The notes under the pieces are model-generated. The model was not told the origin of the DNA and did not search any database. It saw nothing but the letters and a program-made list of their open reading frames with translations. This document shows, in pieces, positions 32,552 to 44,757 of a DNA stretch of 64,000 nucleotides. The first letter of the stretch is position 1. The number at the start of each line of letters is the position of its first letter. A program made the translations under genes and the position numbers. This DNA is from Lactarius indigo (Eukaryota > Basidiomycota > Agaricomycetes > Russulales > Russulaceae), in the NCBI GenBank assembly GCA_025766275.1, contig JAFKAC010000085.1, forward strand, positions 124,001 to 188,000, read 5' to 3'.

Positions 32552-34689
32552 ATGTCTTCTATGCCTTTTTCTCAACCCACTGGCACTGAGATCCTCGGTG
32601 CAGTCTTCGCCGACTATGCCAAGCAAATCGGGGTAGACCCATCCAAGCACCCTTTTTTCGACCAGGTTCAATCCTGTCGTTCTCCCAATGACGTCCTTAA
32701 GCTACTAGAACACAAAGCGAACGAATTTAAAGACTATCGAGAGGGAAACCGCAAGCTAATCAACTGCCTTAAGCCGGTAGTGGCGGTCGTCCATGTGTTT
32801 TCTGGTGCTCTCGGCGAGGTCATTAGCTTTGTGAGACGAATAGGGTCATCCACCTCGTTCACGATTTCACCACTACCACTAGGTGCCATTCCAACCAGCA
32901 GGGGCCGTCTTCGTTGGCGTGGATGTCCTCCTTACAGTACGGATCTTGTGACTCTTCGAATACATGTCCTCATGATATCTGGGCGCCACAGGAAGCCAGC
33001 AGTGTCAGTTCGAGCTACGACGCACTCGTCGAACTGTTTGAATGCCTGGGAAGTTTCTTGAAGCGCCTTCTGGTCTACAACGACATTTCATTGAATGCCT
33101 CGATGACGGAAATCATTGCAAAGATAATGGCCGAGTTGCTTTCGGTTCTTGCCCTGGCTACAAAGCAGATTCGGCAAGGTAGATTCAGTAAGTGGGTCGT
33201 TGTCTTCAATATGCGATAACTCAACGTAGCACAGAGAAAATCGCAAAGAAACTACTAGGAGGAAGCGAGATCGAGGCTGTCCTGCAGAGGTTGGATCGTC
33301 TCACCCAGGAGGTAGGTCGCATGACCGTGGCGCAGACCCTGGAAGTTGTCCACTGCCTTATAAATAATGTGAGCATAGTCATGAACGGTGCGTAACATTT
33401 TCTTAGCCATTTATGGACATTCAACTAAGGAGGTGTCGTGGTAGATGGAAAAGCGTCGATCGAGGGTATCTGGAAGGTTTTAGGTATGCAGTTATCATTC
33501 GACCACGGTGCCGATGTGAATGTAGATACGGGGGCTTCACCACAGCGTTGCGCCAGGCACCATATTACGGGGACCCGGAGTTTGCCCAGGCCTTACTAGA
33601 ACGTGGCGTAGAGCTGCAGTTACCGGTGGACATGATCGGACAGACCCCAAGGCAATTAGCAACGGACCCAGAGCCATACCACAAAATTGCAGAGATGTTC
33701 CCTGACTTTGAAGAACACGGAAATGGTGTCGCCGTACAGGTGAGATTCGTTATTCAGAAGACATCCGATTCCTACCGCATCACTGACCCCCTTGCGTCAT
33801 TCCTATTCCAACTCTGCCACTCGGCGCCGTAAAAACGATGATCTCTCAGCCGTCTCCGCCAATTTCCCCTCATGGTTATCCAACTCATCACTCAGCGCGC
33901 ACATCAACCCTAACAGATGCACCTGTGTCTGCACCACCTCCACCTGCGCCCACAACACGAAATACTAGTGGTCCAACTGTTCCCTCCCCTACCTCTGTTT
34001 CGTCACGCAGCGAAACGGCTTGGCAGCCTCGTGATGACACTAGTAGAGACCCTGTGCGTTCCCCGATCACCACTTTTGTTTCCTCCTAGTTGGCTGATTC
34101 TTCTGCTGGCACCTCCTCCCTCGACCAGTACCGCGAAAAGTCGATTGGTAATCAATTTCAACTGATGATCGCCATTGCCACCGCAGAGCGAAATAAAGCC
34201 GCGCAGACAGGTGAGAGACGAGACCAGTTTTCTGACACACCCTGATCCTTTTTGCTGACTTTTTTGTGCGTGTGCATCCTACAGCACAATGGACGCGCTG
34301 GGCCCTCAATGCCACCATTGCCGGCCAGGTTCTTATTGGCGCGGTAGCCCTGGGGAGTGCATTGAGAGGTAGACATGTGCGGACTACACCCCCCGGGCCT
34401 TTCTTCAACGTGACCCATTTCTGACATCATCGTTTAGAAATCGATCGCGATCTCCATCCTCAGTGGTGCGTCGACATTCGTGGCGTCCTACTCGACACAC
34501 GCCCGTGGTTCGGACGAGCTCCGGGCATTACTTCTTCGGGTGAAGGCTCTTAATCATTTCCTGCGTGAGATCGAGGCGTTCCAGTTGACCCATGGACATG
34601 AAGTCTCGCGCGAGTGGGACAAGAAGATCGACGGCTTCCGCCTTGACCTGGAGAAGATGTTGGGGGCAACCAGCCAGGAATCGTCATGA
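32552..34689 (+). pseudogene. NLR copy 2: Goodbye domain joined to ankyrin end and SLATT module, NACHT deleted
   Basis: Exons 32552-32830, 32883-32936, 32992-33187, 33235-33387 and 33445-33483 encode a complete Goodbye domain (LDRLTQEVGRM). At about 33489 the sequence jumps to the last two ankyrin repeats, losing NACHT and most repeats. If the surviving donor at 33484 is spliced to AG at 33545, the frame continues (ALRQAPYYGDPEFAQ) to 33739, then via acceptor 33849 into the Pro/Ser linker and TAG 34087-34089: about 384 aa. The SLATT exons follow (34090-34209, about 34286-34375, 34438-34689) with a one-base deletion near 34670 that truncates the tail. It could still express a NACHT-less Goodbye-ankyrin protein; I call it a pseudogene because of the deletion and frameshift. 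Confidence 0.75.
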
Positions 34690-37203
34690 TCAACTCAAAG
34701 GCAGCAGGCATTAACTCGAGCATCGAGAAGGGGGCCGGTGCCACGGATCGTGTAGCAGCCTGTGGGTCCGATGGGACTAAGTAAGCGTACAGTGACCCGT
34801 TCCGCAGAAAGATTGGCTGAAAGGCGGAACTTATGACAGGAAGTACTTGACTTACTAGCGTGACTGCGACCACTGTAACGCCGAAATGGGACTCATACCA
34901 GGATATGATTACCTATTGTTTGTGTTTGCTATGTTTCATCTCATGCGCCGCGACCACCGTCGCTCTATACCCAGCGTCTGTTGTTCATTGACTTCCTCTA
35001 CTCGCGATGACGAACTAGGCTATGCTCCCATTGTCTTTTGCAGTTTTTTTTTTGTTGCGCTATTCACAGCTTTCGCCCTTCCACGGAATGACTTTGATTT
35101 TTGCAAAATGACGAACACATGGGCGAAAACTTACGCGAAATCGCCAGGTAGTTGAGCCAGTTTCATAGGAACCGCAACGCTCTATTGGAACAAAGGTGTT
35201 TTTTTAAAAATCCATTTTTGTGCCCCTGAGGGGAGAGTACCCTATGTAGCACTACATTTTCAATGTACTAGGAGCAAATACGTTGTTCCTACTGCAGGCG
35301 TAGCCACGACGGTGCTTCGAGCTTTAAGCTTTAGGAGCCATTCTTGCTGTCGGAACTTACTCCTTGAGGCGACTATGGTGTGAGGCTGTGAGAAAGGTTC
35401 TGCTTATTATAAAGTTGGTCAAGCTTATCGCCAACTTCTATCTTCAAAACTTCCCAGAATGTTTCATTCGCAGCGCGCCCGCGTTATAATGTCAGGTTAT
35501 CTGCTCGTCATTCTCCTCGGAACGTTTCTCCCAAAAGATGCGGCGCAAAAGTAAGGTTACTTACTGAGTATCTGCAGTTCCCGGTTTGCTCTTTTGCCAT
35601 TCCCACCTGTCCTTGTTCACCTCTCGCTAATCGATGGCCCCTCTTCACCTGTGTCACACCTCGCCCACTCGTCCGGATCGCCTCCACTTATAAGCGATAA
35701 CCCATGACGGCTCTTCAGCCACGAGGTCGTCCCCGTTCCCTGTGACGTCGTCTGGGTTCTCTGTATGAGGTTCGCGGTCCTCTCAGCTAGCAGGTCCCAC
35801 CAGTACACAAGCCTAATTCAGGACCGCAGCCAATGTGGCCATAACACGTCTGTGAAATCCCAAAGAGCCGTCAAATGCTATTCTCATGGTCATAGTAGTG
35901 AAACATATATTAAAAAAACACTTGCAAAGGCGAATTTGGAGTGTCAGTGTGTTGCCTGAGTCGTCCGCGAGTGACGACGAACCGGTTCTGGCTGGACAGG
36001 GCCGTGAGAGATGTGTCCAAAGAGTTGCACCATATCCTTTGCAGTCGGTGTACGGCTTTTTACCCCCTTTCTATCTAGGGGTATAATCGTTCAAGATGGC
36101 GTTCGTGTACATAACATGCCTTGCGTACCATCTGTGACAATGCCGAATTCGCTGACTTCGTTTATTTTGTCGTCAAAGTCTTGACTTGGACGTCGACATG
36201 TTGACGTCCTGCACTTTCGTGTCGATCTACTCACGCTGCCGCGAGCTCCCTTCACATTGGCTCTAGGTTCCTTAGTTGTAGTGCACTTCATGGGAAACCC
36301 AGAACCTGTGCATTACCGCAAGGGCCTTTGATCTGCACCCCCCGATATCCCTCCGTTGGACCCTGTCCCACGAGCTTCTTCAGATAGTTCTCAGGATCAA
36401 CAAATCAAGAAAACGAACCACAAACGATAATCTCACTTGTTCGACTCTGATTCCTTTGTAATCGTGTCTATCGGAGCGTCGGTGAAAGCGTATGTAGAAG
36501 TCTTCTATGCGCTCAAAACAAGGACAATTTGGTTCCAATACAACCTAAGAGGCTCTCCAATTTTACGACACCGTGTCGGAGGGGACAAATGAGATCGCTC
36601 ACAATGAAGACACTGACGCCGGTAAAGATGACCTTAGCGGGCGAGAATGTCCGACGAATCGGTATACCAGAGTATAAGTCCTTGACAGACTCACCAATAT
36701 CTGCCCAGCCAACACTTTCATGGCGAAGGTGTTGGCTTGGTAGATGCCGGTCTTCACAGAAAACGCACAGAGAAAGAACGGTCAACGTCCTCTACGCGTT
36801 TTTTGCGAACACTCGGAGCCGCTTTTCAACTTCACACCTCCGTTCCGAGATCTACTGAATCAATCGACCCAGGGTTTGGCGCTTGAAGGGCAGTCTGAGT
36901 TGCATCGGGAGAAATCGGATGCTTGCAGCGCTGGAAAGTGAAGGAATGAACGGCAAGATGTTTATTGTACGCTTGTGGTACTCTCAAAAGTGGTGTAGTA
37001 GATGTATCGAGGTGACTATGAGGTGGACTGCTGGCACGGCAAGTCCTGCTGAGGAATGTCATAGACGGAGATTGTCGGAACTCAAGGTGAACGACCACAG
37101 TGCAGGGTCGTGGGAAAGTGTTGCTTATTATAAAGTTGGTGTCATCGCCGTCATCTATCATCAAAATGTGTCTTTCAAAGCGCACCTATGTTATAATGTC
37201 AGC
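34690..37203. repeat. Duplicated spacer blocks (copy 2)
   Basis: 34768-35210 is the post-NLR block, with an unmatched piece of about 90 bp (35195-35285) inside. 35330-37190 matches 27060-28860 and 58080-59300. No intact gene seen. Confidence 0.5.
35617..35808 (-). pseudogene. Gene fragment Y, copy 2
   Basis: The best preserved copy: YWWDLLAERTANLIQRTQT, then SWLKSRHGLSLISGGDPDEW and an acidic end. Open for 63 codons on the minus strand. Function not recognised. Confidence 0.35.
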
Positions 37204-38117
37204 CTAACTACTCGTCTTAGGCATAGACATGATAGACTCGCCTCTTGGGTGTCCTTTGTGACGGTCCGGGGGAGAAGCTGCGGGTTGATAAGGCAACTTT
37301 TCCCTTGGAAGGAGAAACGGGGAGCGATGCGCGTCTGAGTCGGAATGGGCATGCGCTACGGAGGACAGTGGTGTGACCGATTGGCCATAGGATGAATTCG
37401 AATGGTGGGCGCCAGGCTCGCGTTCTGTTTCTGATCCAGATAGACAGCAGGTTCCACTGATCGAAAACAAGTGCTGGTGGAAGCTGACGTTGATGACGCC
37501 AACGCAGATGGAGGATTGGGAAAGCAGGATAAATGAGATGATTGGAACAGGGAGGATGTACTAAGGCGCATAGAAGAGAGTCTATAGAGGGCCTGTATGC
37601 GGGTGATTCCAATGAGTCAGTAGGAGAGAATGAGAGATAGAACGATTCCTGAAGGCGGTAGAAACTCCGGACCAAGGAAGCACTGACCATACGATTCCTT
37701 TGTGCCAGGCTCATAACACGCTGTAGCGTCATAACCCGGTCATCGGACTGGGATGCCGCACCGCAGCGGCTGACGTTGAGTCTCGCGGTGTCGACCTTTC
37801 CTAAATTCGCTGCCGCCAGTGAGGGACGAAGCTCGACTGAATCTGGAGTTGAGTGGCTTCTCGTTGCGCATTGCTAGGGCAGAGGAGGCCGGAGGATGGG
37901 AAGGTCAGTCGAGGACTTGACGACTATCACCAGCACTACTGCTTCCTGTAGAATTGGTGGCAGGTGGGGAAGGGAGGCCGGAATGTGTTGATGATTCTCC
38001 GGGGCTGGGGGGTTCAGGGAGGTCTGGAAGATCTGAGGGAGAGGGTGCTGGGCCAGCACCAAGGAAGATCGCAGATAAAGGACGGCGCTTTGACGCTAAG
38101 GAAGAGCGAGGTGTCAT
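37204..38117 (-). pseudogene. Ser/Pro-rich gene fragment W, copy 2
   Basis: ATG at 38117 (MTPRSSLASKRRPLSAIFLG), then a Pro/Ser-rich segment with PSDLPDLPEPPSPGESSTHS. Frame shifts follow, then ELRPSLAAANLGKVDTARLN, VMTLQRVMSLAQRNRMV and an exon starting MRLSTSSLFQSSHLSCFP. It resembles the N-terminal half of a Ser/Pro-rich fungal protein I cannot name. Indels between the blocks and a missing 3' end show it is a fragment. Confidence 0.5.
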
Positions 38118-39784
38118 AGAGTGGAAGAGTTTGACGGGCGGTGGCAGCTAGACATCAAACGAGAACGGGTTAAAGAGAGAAGGTGGTGGTGGTGGTGGTG
38201 GAAAAGAAAGGAAAAGAACGAAAAGCGCCGGCCTGCCCTGAGTGAGAGAGAAAGCGAAAAAGGAACTGAAGACGGAAAGGAGCGCTCTGTCCGGATCACG
38301 ATGAGAAACAGCAATCTTGACCTGTATACCGAGTGAAAAGCAGTTGAGATGAACAAAACGTTGCGAACGCCGAAAGCGACGAAGGCGAGAACGATGAGGA
38401 CGGTGACAAGGACCGAGAGACAGACATCGACAAAGCCACGCAACTGCACATCGTGGGATTTGTTATCTTTTTATGGAAATCGTGTCATGTCCTTCGATTC
38501 TTCAATCACAACAGACAATTGACAGGCTTATGTACCATGGCTCGATCAATGTACTGTAAACCCACCTAGAGTGTATAAGCGGTGTATAGCATCAAGTTTC
38601 TTCCTCGGCGCTCGGGCTGGCTGGCTTGGAAACGGCTGGGATAAACGTCTTCTTTGTTGTTACCCAGACGAACGGCCACCATAACCCCACGTCGTTATCA
38701 TGATGTCACAACCTATTTTCTCCAATTTCCTACACCCGCCTCGACTGCGTGAAGATCGGACACCGTCGTCTATACTCAACGACGGTCAAACTTTCTCCAA
38801 CTTCCTTAAGTCCTCCTCTCCTCCTTTTCGCTCCTTTCTTACATGTCACTCAGGGGTTGTTGCCTCCTATATTGATCTTTATCACCGCATTGAATCCTCA
38901 GGAGCATATTCGCGTTGCAACGCTACATCCTCATTGGACACTATAATAGAAGTAGTATTACTTTAGGGGAACTTTTATATTCTGTCTTGATCGACACAGT
39001 GAGTCTCACATTGCGTTCTAGTTACTGCTTCTCTGTCAAACCTTTAGCTCGCTTTGAATACGCCCTGCGATTAAATGCTTCCGCAGTCGGCACCACGGCC
39101 CAAGTTGATCTTGCTTGTCATACTGGGCGCTCGGACCAGCCGTTGTCTTGCTTTGACACGGCAGGAGCAGCTGGGTTGTGCATCTTACATTTTACATTTT
39201 TTCTCAAGCATCTACTACACGTTTGGCTGTTTTCATTCCTTAACAATCTTCGCAGTCGATGTACCCTCTTCTGCCTAAATTTTTGCGACGCTCTTGGCTT
39301 CCGTCTCAATTATTGCCCAGAGGTCTGGGACCATTAAGCGGCGACACTTAGGGTCTCCTTTCCTCGTATTTTCAGCGACAACTCTGTCACCACATTATTA
39401 CAACGTCCTTTTCATTTGGCCAAATTGACACCACCGAGTTATACCGGCAACATGACGGTTGGTGAGAACTTCCTCCAGTACTCGTCCGTATTGGACCAGC
39501 ACAGGCTCCCCCTTTCTAAAAGGGTACTATCAACAGACCCTGATCGGTGCATTTGGACCCAGAAGACCGAGCGATCAAGGCGATGAACAGTGCCAGTTTA
39601 TACTGTGGTATTGGCATCGGGTCATCTCTGCCTTACGTTGCCGATCATCGCTCTGCACCTTTCTTCCACCACGACGATCGAGCTTACGGCAGGTACGTGT
39701 ACTCTATCCTGAATGGGGCACCTGCTCCTTACTGACCAGCATTCCCAGAGTGCATCGAGCCTGTCGCCACGGCAATTACGTACA
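38118..39784. other. Spacer with duplicated and unmatched pieces
   Basis: 38118-38690 matches the sequence upstream of the other W copies, and 38690-39060 matches 43690-44110. 39070-39780 has no partner in the window. It holds open frames of 140 and 166 codons (38915-39337 and 39459-39959) with no recognisable domain. The second runs across the start of NLR copy 3, so I do not call it a gene. Confidence 0.4.
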
Positions 39785-40843
39785 GGTGAGATTCGTTCTT
39801 CACGGGACATTCAGTTCCTACCGCATCACTGACTCCTTGCGTCAATCCTTGTTCCAACTCTACCACTCGGCGCTGTACAAGCGACGATCTCTCAGCTGTT
39901 TCCGCCAACCTCCTCTCATGGTTCTCCAACCCTTCGCTCAGTGCACACTTCAACCCTAGCAGATGCACTTGTGTTTGCACCACGTGCACGTGCACGTGTG
40001 CCAGCAACACGATTCGGTACTGATCCAACTATTCCCGCCCCTACCTTTGTTTCGTCGTACGGAGAAACGGCTTGGAAGCCTTGTGGCGATACTAGTAGAG
40101 ACCCTGTGCGTTCCCTGAGTGCCGCTTATGTTTCCTCATGCCTGGCTGACTCTCCTGCTGGCGCCTCCCTCGATCAGTACCGCGAAAAGTCAGTCGGTGA
40201 TCGATTGCAATCGATAATTACTGCCGCCACCACAGAGCGGAATAAAGCCGCGCAGACAGGTGAGAGATGAGACGAGTTTTAGTATGCACTGTGGATCTTT
40301 TTGCTGACTTTTTTGTGCACGCACGTTGTACAGCACAATGGACGGTTTGGGCCCTCAATGCCGCGCCATTGCCAGCCATGTTCTTATCAGCATGATGGCA
40401 TTAGGAGTTGCATTTAGAAGTAAAACTGTGCGGATTCAAACCCCCTTTCTTTAGCGTAACCCATTTCTGACATCATCGTTTAGAAATCGATCGCGATCTC
40501 CATCCTCAGTGGTGCGTCGACATTCGTGGCGTCCTACTCGACACGCACACGTGGTTCGGACGAGCGCCGGGCATCACTTCTTCGGGTGGAGGCTCTTACT
40601 CGTTTCCTACATGAGGTCGAGGCGTCCCAGTTGATCCACGGACATGAAGTCTCGCGCGAGTGGGACAAGAAGATCGATGGCTTCCGCCTTGACCTGGAGG
40701 ACATGTTGGGGGGCAACCAGCCAGGAATCGTCATGATCAACTCAGAGGCAGCAGGTATTAACTCGAGCGTCGAGAAGGGGGTAGGTGCTTCGGATCCCGT
40801 ATCACCCCTGAGGGTCCGATGGGACCAGGTAAGCGTAAAGTGA
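39785..40843 (+). pseudogene. NLR copy 3: 3' SLATT end only
   Basis: Similarity to the NLR genes begins exactly at GTACAG|GTGAG, the last ankyrin exon boundary; everything upstream is missing. The intron with intact acceptor (39895), linker exon 39896-40259 (no stop; Cys where copies 2 and 4 have TAG), first-helix exon (about 40334-40423) and last exon (about 40486-40843, open to TAA) are all present. A two-base insertion in the first-helix exon (AATGCCGCGCC near 40361) breaks the frame. Confidence 0.7.
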
Positions 40844-40969
40844 TCCTTCCGCAAAAAGTTCGGCTGATAAGCGAAACCTATGACAGGAAGTACCCTAACT
40901 TACTAGCACAACTAACGCCAAAGTGAGACTCATCACTTGATATCATATTTATTGTTTGTGTTCGCTTAT

Positions 40970-41577
40970 TCTAGAATCCGGAAGGCCCTTAAGGCCCTCC
41001 TCACTTGTATTGTCGCACTTTGCATCTTCACGTGTAATTCATGAGAACATCGCCTTATTGCCTTACACAAACGTCAGCGTAGTAATCTGCTCGAAGTTAT
41101 TTTTTTTGCTCAGACAGCAGTAACTCACTGTGATGAGTCGAGACTACCTCAACAAGCTCGTACGTCTTCGGGCCGTGATATAGCATATCCAAGAAAATCA
41201 GGGGTAGGGGTGAAGTAGTTATCTTTGATACTTAACATGTCCATCGCGACACCAAAACTATTATCGATAACGTTTTCTACCGCCCACCGCAAGACCCCAG
41301 GTAGGGGCACATTCAGGTACCTATTGGCGGGACTGGGACCTTTGGATAATAGATACTTCAATAATGTGAGGAATGCGAGTGCTGGCATTGTCGCTGATGT
41401 GCTGGTGGAGACGGAGATAATGAAAAAGAACGATAACAGAAGGCCTGCAAGCACTGGCGAGCGTTCAAAAAAATTGGCACTGCCAAATAAAGACGCAAGA
41501 GCACACCAGGTATCGTTCATTCTCCGCTCGCTCTGAAGATAATCGATAAACATCTCACTTTAGTACATTGTAGGTGA
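40970..41577. other. Insertion in the post-NLR spacer, with a minus-strand open frame
   Basis: Related spacers elsewhere lack this segment of about 600 bp. It carries 134 open codons on the minus strand (41149-41553) with a hydrophobic stretch VLAGLLLSFFFIISV and possibly a second membrane segment. I do not recognise the protein. No clear target duplication or inverted repeat was seen. Probably a captured gene fragment. Confidence 0.35.
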
Positions 41578-42187
41578 TACCATCCCACGCGTCATGACCA
41601 TCGTCCGCTACTGCTCAGGATGACAAACTAGACTACGCTCCCATTATCATTTTCCACTTGGATATGTTTTTTTTTTGGTGCGCTATCCACGTTTTCCATG
41701 GAATGACTTTGACCTCTGCAAAATGACGGACGCATGGGCGAAAACTTCCGCCAAATCCCCAAGTAATTTGGCCAATGTCATAGGAATCGTAATGCTCTAT
41801 CGGAGCAAAGCCAGCACTACTGTAGTTCCCACTGCAGGTGAAGCCATTCAGTAGCGTGTCTACCCATTCTGAACAACACCATCTTTCTATGTCCCTTGAT
41901 TTCCAAACCAGTCGTGATCGCGTCAAAGACTCTCGAGCTCACCCTCGACCTCCAGAGCTTCATGACTTGTCGGATACGACAAGCATTTCCCCATCCAACT
42001 ACGACAGACCTCAGTATCTCGTTCACCTTCATAGGAGTGGTCTCGATGGTGCTTTGAGCTTTAAGCTTTAGGAGCCATTCATATTGTCGGAACTTAAGCT
42101 TAAGGTGAACGACCACAGTGTGAGGCCGTGAGAAAGTGTTGCTTATTATAAAGTTGGTGAAGCCAAGCTCATTGCCGTAATCTATCA

Positions 42188-43143
42188 TCAAAATGTGTCT
42201 TTCGCGGCCCGCCTATGTTGTAATGTCAGCTTATCTACTCGTCTCAGGTATAGACATAATAGAGACTTGCCGCTCGAGTGCCCTTTGTGACGGTCCGGGG
42301 GAGAAGCCGCGGGTTGATAAGGCAACTTTTCTCGAGGAAGGAGAAGCGGGGAGCCATGTGCATCTGAGTCGGAATGGGCATGCGCTACGGAGGGCAATGG
42401 CGTGACTGATTGATCATCGGATGAGGTCGAATGGTGCGCACCAAGCTCAGGTTCTGTTTCTGATCCGGATAAAGCGCGGGTTCCACCGATCGAGAACGAG
42501 TGCTGGTAAAAGCTGATGTTAATGACGCCAACGCAGATGGAGCACTGGGAGAGCGGGATGAGTGAGAAGATTGGGGCGGAGAGGGTGTATTAAGGCGCAT
42601 AGAAGAGAGTATATTGAGGGCCTGTATGCGGGTGATTGCAATGAGTCAGCGGGAGAGAATAATAAACAAAACAATGCCTGGAGGTGGTAGAAACCCCGGA
42701 CTAAGGAAGCACTCACCATATGATTCCTTTGTACCAGGTTCATAACACGCTGTGGCGTCATAACCTGGTCATCGGACTGGGATGCCCCGCGGCGGTGGCT
42801 GACGTTGAGTCTCGCGATGTCGACCTTTCCTAGATTCGCTGCCGCCAGTGAGAGACGAAGCTCGACTGGATCTGGAGTTGAGTGGCTTCTCATTGCGCAT
42901 TGCTAGGGCAGAGGCCGGAGGATGGGAAGGTCGGTCGAGGACTTGACGACTATCACCAACACCACTGCTTCTTGTAGAATTGGTGGCAGGTGGGGAAGGG
43001 AGGCCGGAATGTGTTGATGATGCTCCTAGGCTGGGGGGTTCAGGGAGGTGTGGAATATCTGAGGGAAAGGGTGCTGGGCCAGCACCGAAGAAGATCGCAG
43101 ATAAAGGATGGCGTTTAGACGCTAAGGAAGAGCGAGGTGTCAT
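42188..43143 (-). pseudogene. Ser/Pro-rich gene fragment W, copy 3
   Basis: ATG 43143 (MTPRSSLASKRHPLSAIFFG), open to about 42890, where the better match moves to another frame (ELRLSLAAANLGKVDIARLN; VMTPQRVMNLVQRNHMV). A further exon-like piece starts MRLNTPSPPQSSHSS. Same layout as copies 1 and 2. Confidence 0.5.
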
Positions 43144-44663
43144 AGAGTGGAAGGGTTTGACGGGCGGTAGCAGTTAGACATCAAACGAGAACGAGTTAAA
43201 GAGAGAAGGTGGTGGTGGTAAAGAACGAAAAGCGCCGGCTTGCCCTAAGTGAGAGAGAAAGCGAAAAGGGACTGAAGACGGAAAGGAGCGCTGTATTCAG
43301 TTGACCTGTATGTCGGGTGAAAAGCAGTTGAGATAGACAAAACGTCGAAAGTGACAAAGGCAACAAGGACGAGGACAGTGACATGGACTGAGTACCGAGA
43401 TCTGAGAGAGGGAGACGGACTAAGAGACGGACATCGACAAAGCCACGCAATTGCATGTTGTGGGAATTAGTATCTTTTTATGGAAATCGTATCATGTACG
43501 TTCATTCTTCAATCAATCGACAATCGACAGGCTTAGAATGCATGGCCCAGTCAAGACACGTTGTCACCCTGCGTTCTGCGTTCTGTGCACCCACCTGGGG
43601 TGTATAGCATCAGGTTTCTTTCTCGGCGCTCAGGCTAGCTTGGAAACTGCTGGGACATGTCTTTTTTGTTGTTACCCGGACGAAGGCTATCATAACCCCG
43701 CGTTGTTAAGTTATGTCACAAATTGTTTCTCCAATTCGCCTCTACTGTACGAACACCGGATAGCGAACACCGGATATCATTGGATACCATCGGATACCCA
43801 TCGTCATACTCAACCAACGTGGTCAAACCAAACCTTCTCAGCTTCCTTACAGTAAGTCTTCTCTCCTATTCTCCTTTCCGCTCCTTTATTACGTGTCATT
43901 CAGGGAGTTGTTGCCCCCTATATTGATCTTTATCACCGCATTGAATCCTCCGGAGCCTATTCGCGCGAAACGCGATATCCTCGTTGAACATCTATCTTGA
44001 AAGTAATCTTACTTTAGGGGAACTCCCATATTCCGTATTGACCAACAGGGTCTCACCTTACGTTCTATCATAGTTACTGCTTCTCCGTCAAACCTTAGTT
44101 CGGATCTTTGAGTACGCCCTTTATGCACGGATCCACGTTGCGGACCTCCGCGAAAACACCCCCTCTATGGACGTGTAACGGGATAGCCTTGGATTCTTAC
44201 TCGATTCGGCCGAGGTCGGCCCGAGACTCAGGGGACGGTCACTTCTCAGCTTCCTCGTTGATATTTTCGTTTTTCCGAGTCACTGTAACTTAAAATTACA
44301 GTTTTATTGTTACGTTCCACGCGGACTCGAATTACGGTCCGGTCCTGTACAAGGTTCGGTATTTCCGGGCGTGTGACAACAAACATCGACGCGCACAGAC
44401 TACAATCGACCATCCATCTGCGTGTCACCAAACAAGCGAGGTTTCCGTCGACAGGATCGACCCTATTGTTGTGGTGTGGTCGGAAAGCACGTTGAGACAG
44501 CCTGTAAGACGCGTGACTAGGTGACTACATTACAGCGATGTTTGAAGCCCAGGCCAGGCTCCTTACTTTTAATTAATGTACTGTATGCGGCCCTACTGTA
44601 ATGTACTGTATGATGGGCAGTGGGTATGAGGTCAACTGCACCATGACGGCCTGCGCCCTTGCT
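43144..44663. repeat. Duplicated spacer upstream of NLR gene 4
   Basis: 43460-43640 and 44330-44590 match 31920-32110 and 32140-32400; 43690-44110 matches 38690-39060. 44110-44330 is unmatched. No gene recognised. Confidence 0.5.
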
Positions 44664-44670
44664 TATATAT
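44664..44670 (+). promoter_or_regulatory. Putative TATA box of NLR gene 4
   Basis: TATATAT about 90 nt before the ATG; the equivalent motif precedes copy 2 (32457-32463) but not gene 1. Confidence 0.45.
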
Positions 44671-44757
44671 GGCTACTATGCGCTCAGAGTGTTTTCAACA
44701 CCAACCCACAACTTTCGTCACCAAACGAGCCAATATACTTCCGACTCTACTTGACCA

